The notes: generated by a model not told the origin, from the sequence alone. A DNA stretch of 64,000 bases from Streptomyces macrolidinus (GCF_023887685.1 NZ_JAMWMR010000005.1:62001-126000), one strand, 5' to 3'. Counted from the first letter of the stretch, positions 7,619-16,903 are shown. Numbers and translations are program-made.

Positions 7619-10061
7619 CCTCGCCCGTCCCACCACCGGAGTCAGCCGCCGCCACACCCACACCGGCGACGAACCGGCCTCCGCCTCCAGCCAGATCGAG
7701 GCCCAACCGGCCTTGGCGACCACCGTGCCGCGCCCCTTCGGGGATCTGTCCACCGCCACGCCACTGCTCATCGGCCAGCTCGCGCACGACGCCTCGCCGG
7801 CAGCCTCCGCGCGGACCGCCGAACAGCACCGGGCCTCCACCCGGCGCGTCCTGGCCTACCTGGGCGGGTTCGAGGGCAACACCTGGCAACAGCGCTGGGA
7901 TGCCAGCCCGCTGGGCCGCGGCGAGATCACCGCCGCTGACCTGGGCACCAACCGGACCGGGCAGAAGTACAGCGTCGGCGTCAGGGCTCTGTTCTGCCTC
8001 CGCATCGTCCAGCCGACGCTGTTGGTGATGAAGAAGCACAACTTCAACGGATTCCCCGCCCAGTTCATCGCTGCCCAGAACGACCCCCTGCTGGAGAAGT
8101 ACGCCGCCCAGGTCGCTCACCATGACTTCTCCTGGCCCCACAAGCGCGAAGCGCTCTTCGACGTGTGTTGCCTGCTCGCGGTCCAGGGCATCGGCTTCGC
8201 CGACCTCACCCCGGCGGCCCTGCTCCACCACGCCCACGCCTCACGCACGGCAAAGGCTGTTCTGCGGCCCGGCAAGAAGGACGCCAACGTGTTCGCCGGG
8301 CATGCTGCCTGGAACGTCCTGCACGCCATGGGCCACTTCGCACCCAGCACACCCGCCACCCTGCGTCAGGCCCTACACCGCGGCCAGCTCACTCTCGAGG
8401 AACTCGTCGACCGCCACACCATCCGCAACCAGAGCGTCCGCCGGCTCCTGCTCGACTACTTCCACCGCCGCAAGTCCGACACCGACTACGCCTCCCTGGT
8501 CCACCTCGTCCGCAACGTCGCCCACCACTTCTGGGTCCGCATCGAGGAGATCAACCCCGGGCAAGCCGACCTGCACATTCCGGCCGACCTCTACAGCGCC
8601 TGGCGCCGGCAGATCGCCGTCCGCCTCGACGGCAAGCCCCGTATCGGTGTCGACACCATCGTCATCGCCGTCCGCAGCTTCTACTACGACCTGCACACCT
8701 GGGCCGCCGACGAACCCGAACGCTGGGCTCCCTGGGTCGCCTCATGCCCTGTCCCGCCCAGCGAACTACGCGGACTGGCCAAGCGCCGCCGCCGGATCAA
8801 CGAGCGGTCCGCCGACCGAACCCGTCTGCGCCAACCACTCCTACCTATCCTCGTCCGACACGTCGAGGAGCGCTACGACCACACCCGCACCCTCCTGGAA
8901 CACGCCTCAGCAGCCGCCACCGACACGCCCTTCACCCACGGAGGCCGCACCTACCGCCGCGTCCTGACCGAAGAAGACCGCACACTCGCCCGCGGCGGCC
9001 ACCGCACACCCGTCCGCGTCCGGGACGACACCGGGCAGCTGGTCCAGATCGAAGCAGAAGAAGAGACAGCCTTCTGGGACTGGGCCGCAGTCGAAACCCT
9101 GCGTCACTCAGGTGCCCGCATCGAGGAGATGTGCGAGGTCAGCCACCTCAGCATCCGCCACTACCAGCGCAACAACGGCGAGATGGTCGCCCTCCTGGTC
9201 ATCAGCCCGTCCAAGACCGACCGCGAGCGCGTCATCCCGATGTCCGCCGAACTGTTCCACGTCATCGCGTCCGTCATCCGACGGCACACTCGCGACGGCA
9301 GCCCGGTCCCGATCCTGCGGCGCTTCGACCCGCACGACAAGGTCTGGAGCCCGCCGATGCCGTTCCTGTTCCAGCGCAAGATCGGCTCCACCCGCAGCGT
9401 GATCAGTCCCGTGACGGTCCTCCACATACTCGCACGACGCTGCACGGACCTCGCTGAACACCATCGCGCGTTCCGCTCAGTCAAGTTCACCCCGCACGAC
9501 TTCCGCCGCATCTTCACCACCGAGCTCGTCAACAGCGGACTGCCCATCCACATCGGCGCCACCCTGCTCGGCCACCTCAACATCCAGACCACCCGCGGCT
9601 ACGTCGCTGTGTTCGACGAAGACGTCATCCGCCACTACCTCGCCCACCTCAACGAACGCCGCCAGCTCCGCCCCGACCACGAATACCGCGACGTCACCAG
9701 CGACGAGTGGGACGAGTTCGAAGAGCACTTCGACAAGCGCAAGGTCGAACTCGGCGCATGCGGGCGCCCTTACGGCACCCCCTGCCAGCATGAACACGCG
9801 TGCATCCGCTGTCCGATGCTCCAGGTCAGCCCGAAGATGATCAGCCGGCTTGACGACCTGGAAGCCGACCTCATCACCCGCAGAGCCCGCGCCCAAGCCG
9901 AGGGCTGGGCCGGTGAGCTCGAAGGGCTCGACCTCACCCTCCAGCTCCTCCGCGCCAAGCGCGACGACACCCAACGCCGAACCCAACGCCCCACCGTCGA
10001 CCTCGGGATCCCCACCCCACGCACCGCAGGAGCCCTGGCCGACAAGGCCGTCACCAACTGA
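7611..10061 (+). CDS. large tyrosine recombinase, Tn554 TnpB-like
   Basis: 816 aa. The catalytic residues are visible in the C-terminal half: Arg in HSGARIEEM, Lys in PSKTDRERVIP, HDFRR, GHLNIQTTRGY. Beyond the catalytic domain is a Cys-rich segment (C-x7-C-x5-C-x2-C in the CGRPYGTPC and HACIRCPM stretch) and a helical tail, a combination typical of TnpB-type recombinases about twice the length of ordinary integrases. It starts at a GTG inside the preceding gene (8 nt overlap), so coupled expression is expected. Confidence 0.88.
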   Translation: MPDLARPTTGVSRRHTHTGDEPASASSQIEAQPALATTVPRPFGDLSTATPLLIGQLAHDASPAASARTAEQHRASTRRVLAYLGGFEGNTWQQRWDASPLGRGEITAADLGTNRTGQKYSVGVRALFCLRIVQPTLLVMKKHNFNGFPAQFIAAQNDPLLEKYAAQVAHHDFSWPHKREALFDVCCLLAVQGIGFADLTPAALLHHAHASRTAKAVLRPGKKDANVFAGHAAWNVLHAMGHFAPSTPATLRQALHRGQLTLEELVDRHTIRNQSVRRLLLDYFHRRKSDTDYASLVHLVRNVAHHFWVRIEEINPGQADLHIPADLYSAWRRQIAVRLDGKPRIGVDTIVIAVRSFYYDLHTWAADEPERWAPWVASCPVPPSELRGLAKRRRRINERSADRTRLRQPLLPILVRHVEERYDHTRTLLEHASAAATDTPFTHGGRTYRRVLTEEDRTLARGGHRTPVRVRDDTGQLVQIEAEEETAFWDWAAVETLRHSGARIEEMCEVSHLSIRHYQRNNGEMVALLVISPSKTDRERVIPMSAELFHVIASVIRRHTRDGSPVPILRRFDPHDKVWSPPMPFLFQRKIGSTRSVISPVTVLHILARRCTDLAEHHRAFRSVKFTPHDFRRIFTTELVNSGLPIHIGATLLGHLNIQTTRGYVAVFDEDVIRHYLAHLNERRQLRPDHEYRDVTSDEWDEFEEHFDKRKVELGACGRPYGTPCQHEHACIRCPMLQVSPKMISRLDDLEADLITRRARAQAEGWAGELEGLDLTLQLLRAKRDDTQRRTQRPTVDLGIPTPRTAGALADKAVTN

Positions 10062-10111
10062 ACCAGGGCGCCGCACAGGAGGGGCCACCCGACGACCAGC
10101 ATGATGTCGTC

Positions 10112-10645
10112 ATGGACACGCATCCCCTCCGGCTCTTCACTGACGGCCTGTTGCTTCGTGAATGGACAAGTGACGATCTCGCCGTCATGCAAGAGCTGTT
10201 TGACGACCCCGATGTCGCATACCGGACCCCTTTAGAGTCACCGTTCGACCAGGCCGCCGCAGTGCGATACCTGCACAGCGCACAACGAGCTCGGCGGGAC
10301 AACAACCGGATCCACCTGGCCATCACCACCGATGGACGCCAGGCACTGGGAGAAATCCTGCTCAATCGGACTACCGGCGGCATCGGCTACATCGTCGGCG
10401 CCACTCACCGCGGTCAAGGGCTCGCAGCACGCTCTCTCCGAATGATGACCGACTTCGCCCACACAACTGCCGGTCTGCCGAGAGTGACCCTGGAGATCGA
10501 ACTGGACAATCACCCCAGCATCGCCGTCGCACGATCTGCTGGCTTCCGCCAATCTAACTCGCCCCACGAGACCGTCACTGACAAGGGCCGGACCTACGAC
10601 CTGCTCACCTGGGAACACAACCTGATCCCAGCCGACCGAGATTGA
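10112..10645 (+). CDS. GNAT-family N-acetyltransferase (RimJ/RimL type)
   Basis: 177 aa. A RimJ/RimL-like start (LFTDGLLLREWTSDDL) and the acetyl-CoA-binding motif A, GYIVGATHRGQGLAARSLRMM-type with the Q/R-x-x-G-x-A signature near residue 105, identify the fold. Likely substrates are protein N-termini or small amines; none can be specified. It lies inside the transposon, 50 bp after the TnpB-like gene, and is probably cargo. The ATG at 10112 has no close Shine-Dalgarno sequence (AGGAGGGG is about 30 nt upstream). Confidence 0.8.
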   Translation: MDTHPLRLFTDGLLLREWTSDDLAVMQELFDDPDVAYRTPLESPFDQAAAVRYLHSAQRARRDNNRIHLAITTDGRQALGEILLNRTTGGIGYIVGATHRGQGLAARSLRMMTDFAHTTAGLPRVTLEIELDNHPSIAVARSAGFRQSNSPHETVTDKGRTYDLLTWEHNLIPADRD

Positions 10646-10708
10646 GACCGGCTCTCATCATGCTCGGGCCCGCGGACCCGACCGATGCGCATGCTCGCGT
10701 CCCCTCGC

Positions 10709-10738
10709 GCTGCGGCAGCCCTGACGGGCTGCCGCAGC
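10709..10738 (+). terminator. hairpin terminator after the GNAT gene
   Basis: Perfect 13-bp inverted repeat (10709-10721 and 10726-10738) with a TGAC loop, 63 bp after the acetyltransferase stop. There is no U-tract, as is common in Streptomyces. It would end transcription of the recombinase/GNAT unit inside the mobile element. Confidence 0.75.
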
Positions 10739-10849
10739 CGCCCAGTGACATCAATTCTTATCGACGTTGATCACGACAAGGCGCCTTGAGTGACTCCCGA
10801 ACTCACGTCGAAACGACATCCGCGGAGACTGACGCAGCCAGGGAGCCCC

Positions 10850-11269
10850 ATGACCACGCCGATACGCACCCATCCGAGTGAAGTGCAGATAAGCACCGAC
10901 TGCTGGCGGGCCTCCCGTGAGGAAGACACCGAGGCCAAGGCTGAATGGCTCGCGAAGCAGAGGGCGACCGAGCAGGCCGAGGCCGAGGCGTGGTCCGAGC
11001 AGTACCGCATGCCCCCGCTGGACGGCGCCGACCGCGCGGTCGCCTGGGCCACGCGCTGTCGCCACCAGCTCGTCTCCGCCGCATACACCGCGCTCGTCGT
11101 CGAAGGAACGACGAGCGAGGCGGAGTGGGCGGCCGTCGAAGACTCCGCCCGGCCCCTGACCCGTGCCGGCTGGTGGATCGACCAGCGCGACGCCGACCCA
11201 GCGGACCTGCCCGAACTGCTGGAGGCCGCATCCGCGGGCGACCGGCCGACCGAGAACCCCCACTTCTGA
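10850..11269 (+). pseudogene. C-terminal fragment of the transposon-split gene, possibly re-expressed
   Basis: From 10895 the frame encodes TDCWRASREEDT and continues for about 125 residues to a stop at 11269, ending near an ADLPELLEAA segment. This is the rest of the gene begun at 6239. The preceding codons from ATG 10850 (weak GGGAG upstream) belong to the transposon end, so the fragment may still be translated with a new 15-residue N-terminus. It is rich in Glu, Ala and Trp, with no recognised catalytic motif. It would lack the Cys/His region left at 6239-6355. Confidence 0.75.
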
Positions 11270-11283
11270 ACGGAACCCCCACG

Positions 11284-11991
11284 ATGCCCACCCCGCCCGA
11301 CGTCGTCATCACACGCCACCCGACCGGCGATGTCACCGCCGAAGGCGGAGACGAACTCGCCGTCGCTCTCCTCAAGCGGGCGGGCTTCGTCATCGAGACG
11401 ACGCCCCTATCCTTCTGGTACCGCCTGCCCTGGGACATGGGCGAGGTCTGCGAAAACCAGATGGCCAGTCAGGCAGCCCATATGCTCACCACCGCCGGCT
11501 ACCGCGTCGGCCTCGGCCCCGATCTGCGCGTCGGCGCTCTCACCACGCCCTCCGACCCCCAGGGCAAGCACGCCCAGGGCCAGCAGATCCTGCAGCTGAC
11601 CGACGAACTCAACGGCGCCGAGACGTATGAGACCGCCGCCGATCTCACCCAGCACGTCCTCGATCCCAACGACGGCGTGCTCGTCCGCCTCAGCGAGTTC
11701 TTCGAAGCCGCCGCCGAGCAGGCCAAGGCATCCGAGACCGACGCCGGTTGGGACCTTTCGTACGACTTCGCGGAAGCCGCCGCTACGCTCACCTCCCTCG
11801 GCGAGGACCTCCGCGAAGCCTCCGGCCAGCTACGGGAACTCGATCGGCCGACGAAGCCGAGCTGGCAAACACAGGTCGCCAACTACTACGCGACCGCCCC
11901 AGCCACCAGGCGCACGGGAACGACCACCACCACGCCCGAGGCGTCCACTGCCGTTCCGCCGCCCACGCCCAGGCCGAACCGGACGCGCTGA
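11284..11991 (+). CDS. hypothetical protein, paralogous to the product at 5422
   Basis: 235 aa soluble protein. It shares with the 5422 product the N-terminal pattern (L-x2-AGF...WYRLP...A-x2-AGYRVGLGPDLR), a central helical block with conserved E-F-x2-AA spacing, and a low-complexity Thr/Pro tail. It starts 14 nt after the split gene and belonged to the same run before the transposon arrived. No known domain is recognised; function unknown. Confidence 0.7.
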   Translation: MPTPPDVVITRHPTGDVTAEGGDELAVALLKRAGFVIETTPLSFWYRLPWDMGEVCENQMASQAAHMLTTAGYRVGLGPDLRVGALTTPSDPQGKHAQGQQILQLTDELNGAETYETAADLTQHVLDPNDGVLVRLSEFFEAAAEQAKASETDAGWDLSYDFAEAAATLTSLGEDLREASGQLRELDRPTKPSWQTQVANYYATAPATRRTGTTTTTPEASTAVPPPTPRPNRTR

Positions 11992-12091
11992 CCACCACCC
12001 CACCCCCACCGGCGTACCCGGACAACGCGGCCCGGCCGTGCCCTCAGCTCCCCTCCTCTTCCACCCGCCACAGCCGCCAGGAGGCCCACTC

Positions 12092-12220
12092 GTGATCGCC
12101 AGAAGAACCCGCCCTCAGCACACCGTCCAGCTCGCACCATGTAACGGGACCGCGCTTTGTCTCCTGCACGTACCAGCACACCCTCGACCACCACCGGCAC
12201 CGACTTCCTGCTGTACCTGA
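12092..12220 (+). CDS. possible 42-aa ORF overlapping the coupling-protein start
   Basis: GTG at 12092 follows a good AGGAGG (12080-12085) and reads 42 codons, overlapping the first 64 nt of the TraG-like gene in another frame. The peptide is basic at its start and then low in complexity. It may be a leader that couples translation to the TTG-started coupling protein, or the true N-terminus of that protein lost through a frameshift. Weak evidence for an independent gene. Confidence 0.3.
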   Translation: MIARRTRPQHTVQLAPCNGTALCLLHVPAHPRPPPAPTSCCT

Positions 12221-13950
12221 TGCTGTCCGTCGCCGCCCTCGGCATGGGTGCCGGGACTTTGGCTTGGCTGTTTGCCAACAGCGCCAACGCCCTCATCAAC
12301 TCCGGCCCTTGGGCCCCATACGGGCCGACCACGGCGCTGCAGCATCCCCGTGAAGTCTGGCCGCACCTCCCGCAGCCCGTCCTCGTCGGCGCCTGCTACG
12401 TCCTGCCCGCACTCGTCCTTCTGGCCGCCGCGCTGATCGGTGTGAAGGTGTGGCTGCGTCTGCGCGGCAACCTCAAGGGGCTGGCCGACCAGCGCGATCT
12501 GGCCGACCTGATGCCGAAGAAGATCGCGGCCAAGGCGACCGACCTGCGCCCCAGCCTCAAGGGCACCAAGCCCAAGAACGTCGCACCCGACGACCGCGGC
12601 GTTCTGCTCGGCACGCTCTCGCCCGGCGCACGCGAGGTCCGCTCCTCGTGGGAGGACGTGATCCTGGCGATCATGGCGCCCCGGTCCGGCAAGACCTCCG
12701 GTCTGGCGATCCCGGCGATCCTGCGCGCGCCCGGACCCGTGCTGCTGACCTCCAACAAGGCTGCGCGTGACGCCTACACCGCCACGCTCGCAGCCCGCGG
12801 CGAGGCCGGCACGGTGTGGACGCTCGATCCGCAGCAGATCGCCCACGCACCCCGGACGATGTGGTGGGACATCCTGGCCGACGCCCGCGATCTCGCCGGG
12901 GCCCGCCGCTTGGCCGGGCACTTCGTGACCGCCTCCGTGGACGTGTCGAACGCGGGCGACTTCTGGTCCACCGCCGCCGCGAATACACTCACCGCACTGT
13001 TCCTCGCCGCCGCCCGCGACCGGCGGCCGATCACCGACGTCCTGGCCTGGCTCGCCTCCCCGGCCGACCGCACTCCCATCGACGTGCTCCAGGACGCCGG
13101 ACTCGACGCGGTTGCCGCCCAGCTCCAGGGCACCGTGGCCGGCGCTGTCGAGACCCGCGACGGCATCTTCGAGACCGCCCGCCAGTACGCCAGCTGCCTG
13201 CTCGATCCGGCGATCGCCGCCTGGGTCACGCCGCCCAGCGGCCTCGGCAAGATCCGCGAGTTCAAGCCGGAGACGTTCGCCACCAGCAAGGACACCCTGT
13301 TCCTGCTGTCGAAGGATGGTGGAGGCTCGGCCTCGGCGATCATCGCCGCCGCTGCTGACGCGGTGATGCGCGCGGCTGTCATCCAGGCGGAGCGCGACGG
13401 CGGGCGGCTCGACGCTCCGCTGCTCGCGATCCTCGACGAGGCCGCCAACGTGTGCAAGATCGCCGATCTGCCGGATCTGTACTCGCACCTCGGCTCCCGG
13501 GGCGTCATCCCGATCACGATCCTGCAGTCCTACCGCCAGGGCGTCCGGGTCTGGGGCGAGGCCGGGATGGACGCCCTGTGGTCCGCCGCGACGATCAAGC
13601 TCATCGGCTCGGGCATCGACGACGCCGACTTCGCGGACAAGCTCAGCCGCCTGGTGGGCGATCACGACGTCCGCACGGTCTCGGTGTCCACCAGCGAGTC
13701 AGGCAAGTCCACGTCGGTCTCCATGCGTCAGGAACGCGTGCTGCCGGCTGACGCGATCCGCGCTCTGCCCAAGGGCTCCGCCCTCCTGTTGGCCACCGGC
13801 ATCCGCCCCGCACTCCTCGACCTCAAGCCCTGGTACAAGGAGCCGGACGCCGACCGGCATGCTGCCGCGTCCGCCAAGGAGACCGCGGCGATCACCAAGC
13901 GAGCGCTAGCCAAGAACCTGTGTCGCGACGACTTCGGTCCGGCCGCATGA
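12157..13950 (+). CDS. VirD4/TraG-like type IV coupling protein
   Basis: 597 aa membrane-anchored ATPase that recruits the relaxosome to the secretion channel. Two membrane segments lie at about residues 17-40 and 75-99; Walker A is MAPRSGKT near 173-180; Walker B is LLAILDEAAN; a conserved TraG segment follows (ITILQSYRQG). The in-frame stop at 12142 forces a start at or after the TTG at 12157; a later ATG would remove part of the first membrane helix, so the TTG is chosen. It is the second motor of the transfer apparatus, with the VirB4-like ATPase at 3587 and the relaxase at 25990. Confidence 0.88.
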   Translation: MSPARTSTPSTTTGTDFLLYLMLSVAALGMGAGTLAWLFANSANALINSGPWAPYGPTTALQHPREVWPHLPQPVLVGACYVLPALVLLAAALIGVKVWLRLRGNLKGLADQRDLADLMPKKIAAKATDLRPSLKGTKPKNVAPDDRGVLLGTLSPGAREVRSSWEDVILAIMAPRSGKTSGLAIPAILRAPGPVLLTSNKAARDAYTATLAARGEAGTVWTLDPQQIAHAPRTMWWDILADARDLAGARRLAGHFVTASVDVSNAGDFWSTAAANTLTALFLAAARDRRPITDVLAWLASPADRTPIDVLQDAGLDAVAAQLQGTVAGAVETRDGIFETARQYASCLLDPAIAAWVTPPSGLGKIREFKPETFATSKDTLFLLSKDGGGSASAIIAAAADAVMRAAVIQAERDGGRLDAPLLAILDEAANVCKIADLPDLYSHLGSRGVIPITILQSYRQGVRVWGEAGMDALWSAATIKLIGSGIDDADFADKLSRLVGDHDVRTVSVSTSESGKSTSVSMRQERVLPADAIRALPKGSALLLATGIRPALLDLKPWYKEPDADRHAAASAKETAAITKRALAKNLCRDDFGPAA

Positions 13951-14050
13951 CCCAGGTGCCGCCAGACCCCCGGCTGACGAGACGCGATAAAGCACGCCCC
14001 ATCCGCCTCGTATTCCCGGGCCTTCGCCCTCGTCTTCTTGAGGTACTCCC

Positions 14051-14281
14051 ATGTCCCACCCCGCCCCGTCCTGGGCCTTGGTCCGCCGTTCCGAACGCCT
14101 CGCCGACGCACCCGTCGTACGGCGCGGCACCGACTGGTGGCTCGTGTCCGCATCCGGGTCCGTGCCCGCCTCGGACCCCGTCTTCACAGATGAGCTGGAC
14201 CGCTTCGCAACCGACCTGGCCGCAGCCGACCGTGTCGTCGCCGAGATCCGCGCCCAGAGCAAGGCCGAGGCACGACAGTGA
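14051..14281 (+). CDS. small conserved hypothetical protein
   Basis: 76 aa, no membrane segment. A Trp-rich centre (GTDWWLVSASG) is followed by a helical, acidic region. The ATG at 14051 is preceded by GAGG at a suitable distance, and its stop overlaps the GTG start of the next gene (GTGA at 14278), so it is probably co-translated with the DnaB-like protein. Function unknown. Confidence 0.6.
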   Translation: MSHPAPSWALVRRSERLADAPVVRRGTDWWLVSASGSVPASDPVFTDELDRFATDLAAADRVVAEIRAQSKAEARQ

Positions 14282-15456
14282 ACCCACTCGTCCACGCCGA
14301 GCAGGCCGTACTGGGCGCGATCTTCCTGGAGCCCCGCCAGCTCGACCGGCTCTCACCCTGGCTGCGACCTGAGCACTTCTCCGGTCCCGCGCACGCGGCG
14401 ATCTACGCCACGATGCTCAAGCTCAAAGCCGACGGTCACCCAGCGGCGGCCACGACGGCCGGCGACCCGGTCCCGCTCGCCTGGGTGAACGACACCCTGC
14501 GGGAGGCAAGTACGCGGACCCGCGGGCTCACCGCCTCGCATCTGCACACCCTCGTATCGGCGTGCCCGCGCCCCGACCACGCCCCGGTGTACGGACGGAT
14601 GGTGCTGGAAGGGGCAATCCACCGCAGCGTCGCCCAACACGCCGCCCGCCTCCACCAGGCCGCGCTCAACGACGGCCGGACCGGCGCGGCGGAAGAGACG
14701 CTGCACCACGCTCAAGTCCTGACGGACGTACTCGCCGAACTGGCCCGCGGCTGGGGCGCCGACGCTCGGCCCGTGAAGCCGCCTGCCGCGTACGCGCCCC
14801 AGGCCGAGCACCCTCAGCCGGTGGGCGAGCAGGTCCACGCCGACGAGGAACTCCTGCTCGGCCGTCTCGCTTCCCGCCCCGAGCAGTTGCTCGACCTGGT
14901 GCGATGGCTTCGCCCCGGTGACTTCGCCGACCCGGGCCACCAGCAGATCTACCGTGCGCTGGGGTCCCTGCACCATCGCGGCGAGCCGATCGACGAGCTG
15001 ACCGTGCTCTGGGAAGTCCAGCGTCGCGGTGCTCTGGTCGACGGGACGCTCGACGCCGAGCGCGTACGACGGGTGTGCGATCCGCTCGTGGGCCTGGCCG
15101 CCGATCACTTCGGCGAGCAGGTCGTCCAAGCCTCTCTCGTCCGGACGGCCGCCCAGGCGGCCCGACAGGTAGAAGCCCTGGCCGACCGCGACGCGCTCGC
15201 ACCCGGCCAGCTCATCGGCTACGCCCTACACGCGCTCGGCCCGCTGGACGACGTACGCCGCCGCCTGCGCCTCGCCCACGAAACAGAACCCACGCCGCGG
15301 CAGCCGACCAGCCGATCCGGTGCGACACCACCCGCCGCCCGCATCGACGCCGCCCGAGCCCGCAGCCGCCTCGCGGCCACAGCGACCCCCTCGGCACCGG
15401 TCCCGGCCTCCTGCGCCCCACTTCCCGACCGACACAACCATCGGAGTCCTTCATGA
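14278..15456 (+). CDS. protein with two tandem DnaB N-terminal domains
   Basis: 392 aa. Two copies of the DnaB N-terminal helical domain are visible: H-A-E-Q-A-V-L-G-A with L-x-P-E-H-F near residues 6-35, and DEELLLGRL with L-R-P-G-D-F...H-x2-I-Y near 185-235. No RecA-like helicase domain or Walker motif is present, so it cannot be a helicase by itself. The domain mediates primase and loader contacts in DnaB; here it may bind the host replisome or regulate the element's DnaC-like protein (30409). The Pro/Arg-rich C-terminal tail looks disordered. GTG start overlaps the preceding stop. Confidence 0.7.
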   Translation: MNPLVHAEQAVLGAIFLEPRQLDRLSPWLRPEHFSGPAHAAIYATMLKLKADGHPAAATTAGDPVPLAWVNDTLREASTRTRGLTASHLHTLVSACPRPDHAPVYGRMVLEGAIHRSVAQHAARLHQAALNDGRTGAAEETLHHAQVLTDVLAELARGWGADARPVKPPAAYAPQAEHPQPVGEQVHADEELLLGRLASRPEQLLDLVRWLRPGDFADPGHQQIYRALGSLHHRGEPIDELTVLWEVQRRGALVDGTLDAERVRRVCDPLVGLAADHFGEQVVQASLVRTAAQAARQVEALADRDALAPGQLIGYALHALGPLDDVRRRLRLAHETEPTPRQPTSRSGATPPAARIDAARARSRLAATATPSAPVPASCAPLPDRHNHRSPS

Positions 15457-16809
15457 CCGACCACACCGGCCACGCGGTCCCGGAGAAGGACGAGCTGTAC
15501 GCAGAAGCCCGAGAGTTCGAGAAGCCCCGCTCCGACATGGACCGTCTCGGCGGCACCCCACCTCGCGTCCTCGCCGCACTGAGCCACTCGGCACGCCCAT
15601 CGAATTCGATCTACGACGTCCCGGCCAAGGCCAGGCTCCCCGCGCCCGAGCCGTCGATCGGGAGTCTGTGCTCCGGGTACGGCGGTCTGGATCTCGGTGT
15701 CCAGGCCGTCCTCGGCGGAACGGTCACCTGGCATGCCGAGGTCGATCCGGGTCCGGCCCGGATCCTGTCCCGACACTGGCCGGGCGTGCCGAACCTCGGC
15801 GACATCACGGCCGTGAACTGGGCCGATGTCCCGGAGGTGTGTGTCTTGACGGCCGGGTTCCCCTGTCAAAGACGTCTCGGTCGCCGGTCGTCGCGCCGGA
15901 CTGGCTGATGGCACCCAGTCCGGCCTGTGGTTGCACATCGTCCGCGCCATCGAATCCCTCAATCCATGCATGGTGGTCATCGAGAATGTCCGAGGACTCC
16001 TCACCTCCCCCGCCGGTTCCCCTGGCGACGTGGAACCCTGCCCGTGGTGTCTGGGAGACACCGCAGGCCAGCCTGCTGTGCGCGCACTCGGTGCCGTACT
16101 CGGCTCCCTGGCCGACCTCGGGTTCGATGCGCGCTGGTGTGTGCTTCGCGCCTCTGATGTCGGAGCCCCGCACCGCCGCGAGCGGGTCTTCCTCGCCGCC
16201 TGGCCCTCCTGGCGGACCGCCGCTGCTGAAAACGCCGACGAGCAACCTGGCGACGAACGGCGGCAGTCAGCATCCGGTCAAGCGGAAGGCTGGCGGGCAC
16301 GGCCCGAACCTGGCGGACGAGGTGGAGTGGCTGCTGCCGACGCCGAAGGCGTCCGACGGGCCCAAGGGATCCCCGAACCAACGCCACGGCAACGGGGACT
16401 TGACCTTGCCCTCGGCGGCAGCCCGCTTGCGGCATGCCCCGGACACGGAGTCCGCGCCCACGACCGGACGGCACACGGTGGCCCGCTCCAGGACGCGTAC
16501 GACGCCGGCACCGGCGCTGTTCGAGGCGGACGGCCCCAGACGTGGGGTCCTTACGCGGCGGCCATCTCCCGGTGGGAGCGGGTCACGGGCCCGGCACCCC
16601 TGCCCACCGACGAGGCGGGGCGTCTCAGTCCGCTGTTCGTGGAGTGGATGCAGGGACTTGATCCCGGCTGGGTGACGGCGACGCCGGGACTGGGTCGTCC
16701 CGCCCAACTGGCTGCTTTGGGCAACGGTGTTGTGCCGCAGCAGGCCGCTCAAGCACTGGAGATCCTCGCTCCTCCCGTCCCGCTCTGCTGCCATCACCGT
16801 TCGCGGTGA
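15453..16809 (+). pseudogene. C5 cytosine DNA methyltransferase, broken by three frameshifts
   Basis: Motif I (SLCSGYGGLDLGVQ) and the catalytic Pro-Cys (AGFPCQ) lie in the frame from ATG 15453. At about 15870 one extra base in an A run moves the reading frame; the continuation (DVSVAGRRAGLADGT, then IENVRGLL and GAPHRRERVFL) is in the next frame. Near 16200 a second shift gives the variable target-recognition region (LLKTPTSNLATNGGSQHP) in the third frame. Near 16530 a third shift returns to the second frame for the conserved end (WGPYAAAI, GNGVVPQQAA), stop 16809. The intact product would be about 450 aa. Either the gene is decaying or the assembly has indels. Confidence 0.8.
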
Positions 16810-16903
16810 ACGGCGGTTCCTACACCGGATTCCCGGCCGGGCCAAACCCGGATTTCTCCGGATCCTCGCCACCCCAACCACCCGATCCTGCGAAGGGGCA
16901 GCG

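Larger units (their letters stand above)
6356..10894 (+). mobile_element. Tn554-like tyrosine-recombinase transposon inserted in a small gene
   Basis: About 4.54 kb carrying two overlapping tyrosine recombinase genes and a GNAT acetyltransferase, ending near a strong hairpin. The boundaries are inferred from the host gene: its coding matches the expected protein up to the DRDC codons at 6355 and resumes with TDCW at 10895. Both junctions contain the dinucleotide GC (6354-6355 and 10893-10894), a candidate crossover core. The short direct match GACTGCT at 6350 and 10898 is part of the host protein's repeated D-C motif, not necessarily a target duplication. No DDE transposase is present. A third TnpC-like gene was not seen. 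Confidence 0.7.

Noticed and set aside
6350..10905. GACTGCT at both transposon edges as a 7-bp target-site duplication
   Set aside because: The two copies fall on different Asp-Cys codons of the host protein (DRDC and TDCW), so they are better explained by the protein's own repeat.
15320..16675. 451-codon frame within the methyltransferase region
   Set aside because: Only its middle is meaningful, as the target-recognition part of the frameshifted methyltransferase; it is not a separate gene.
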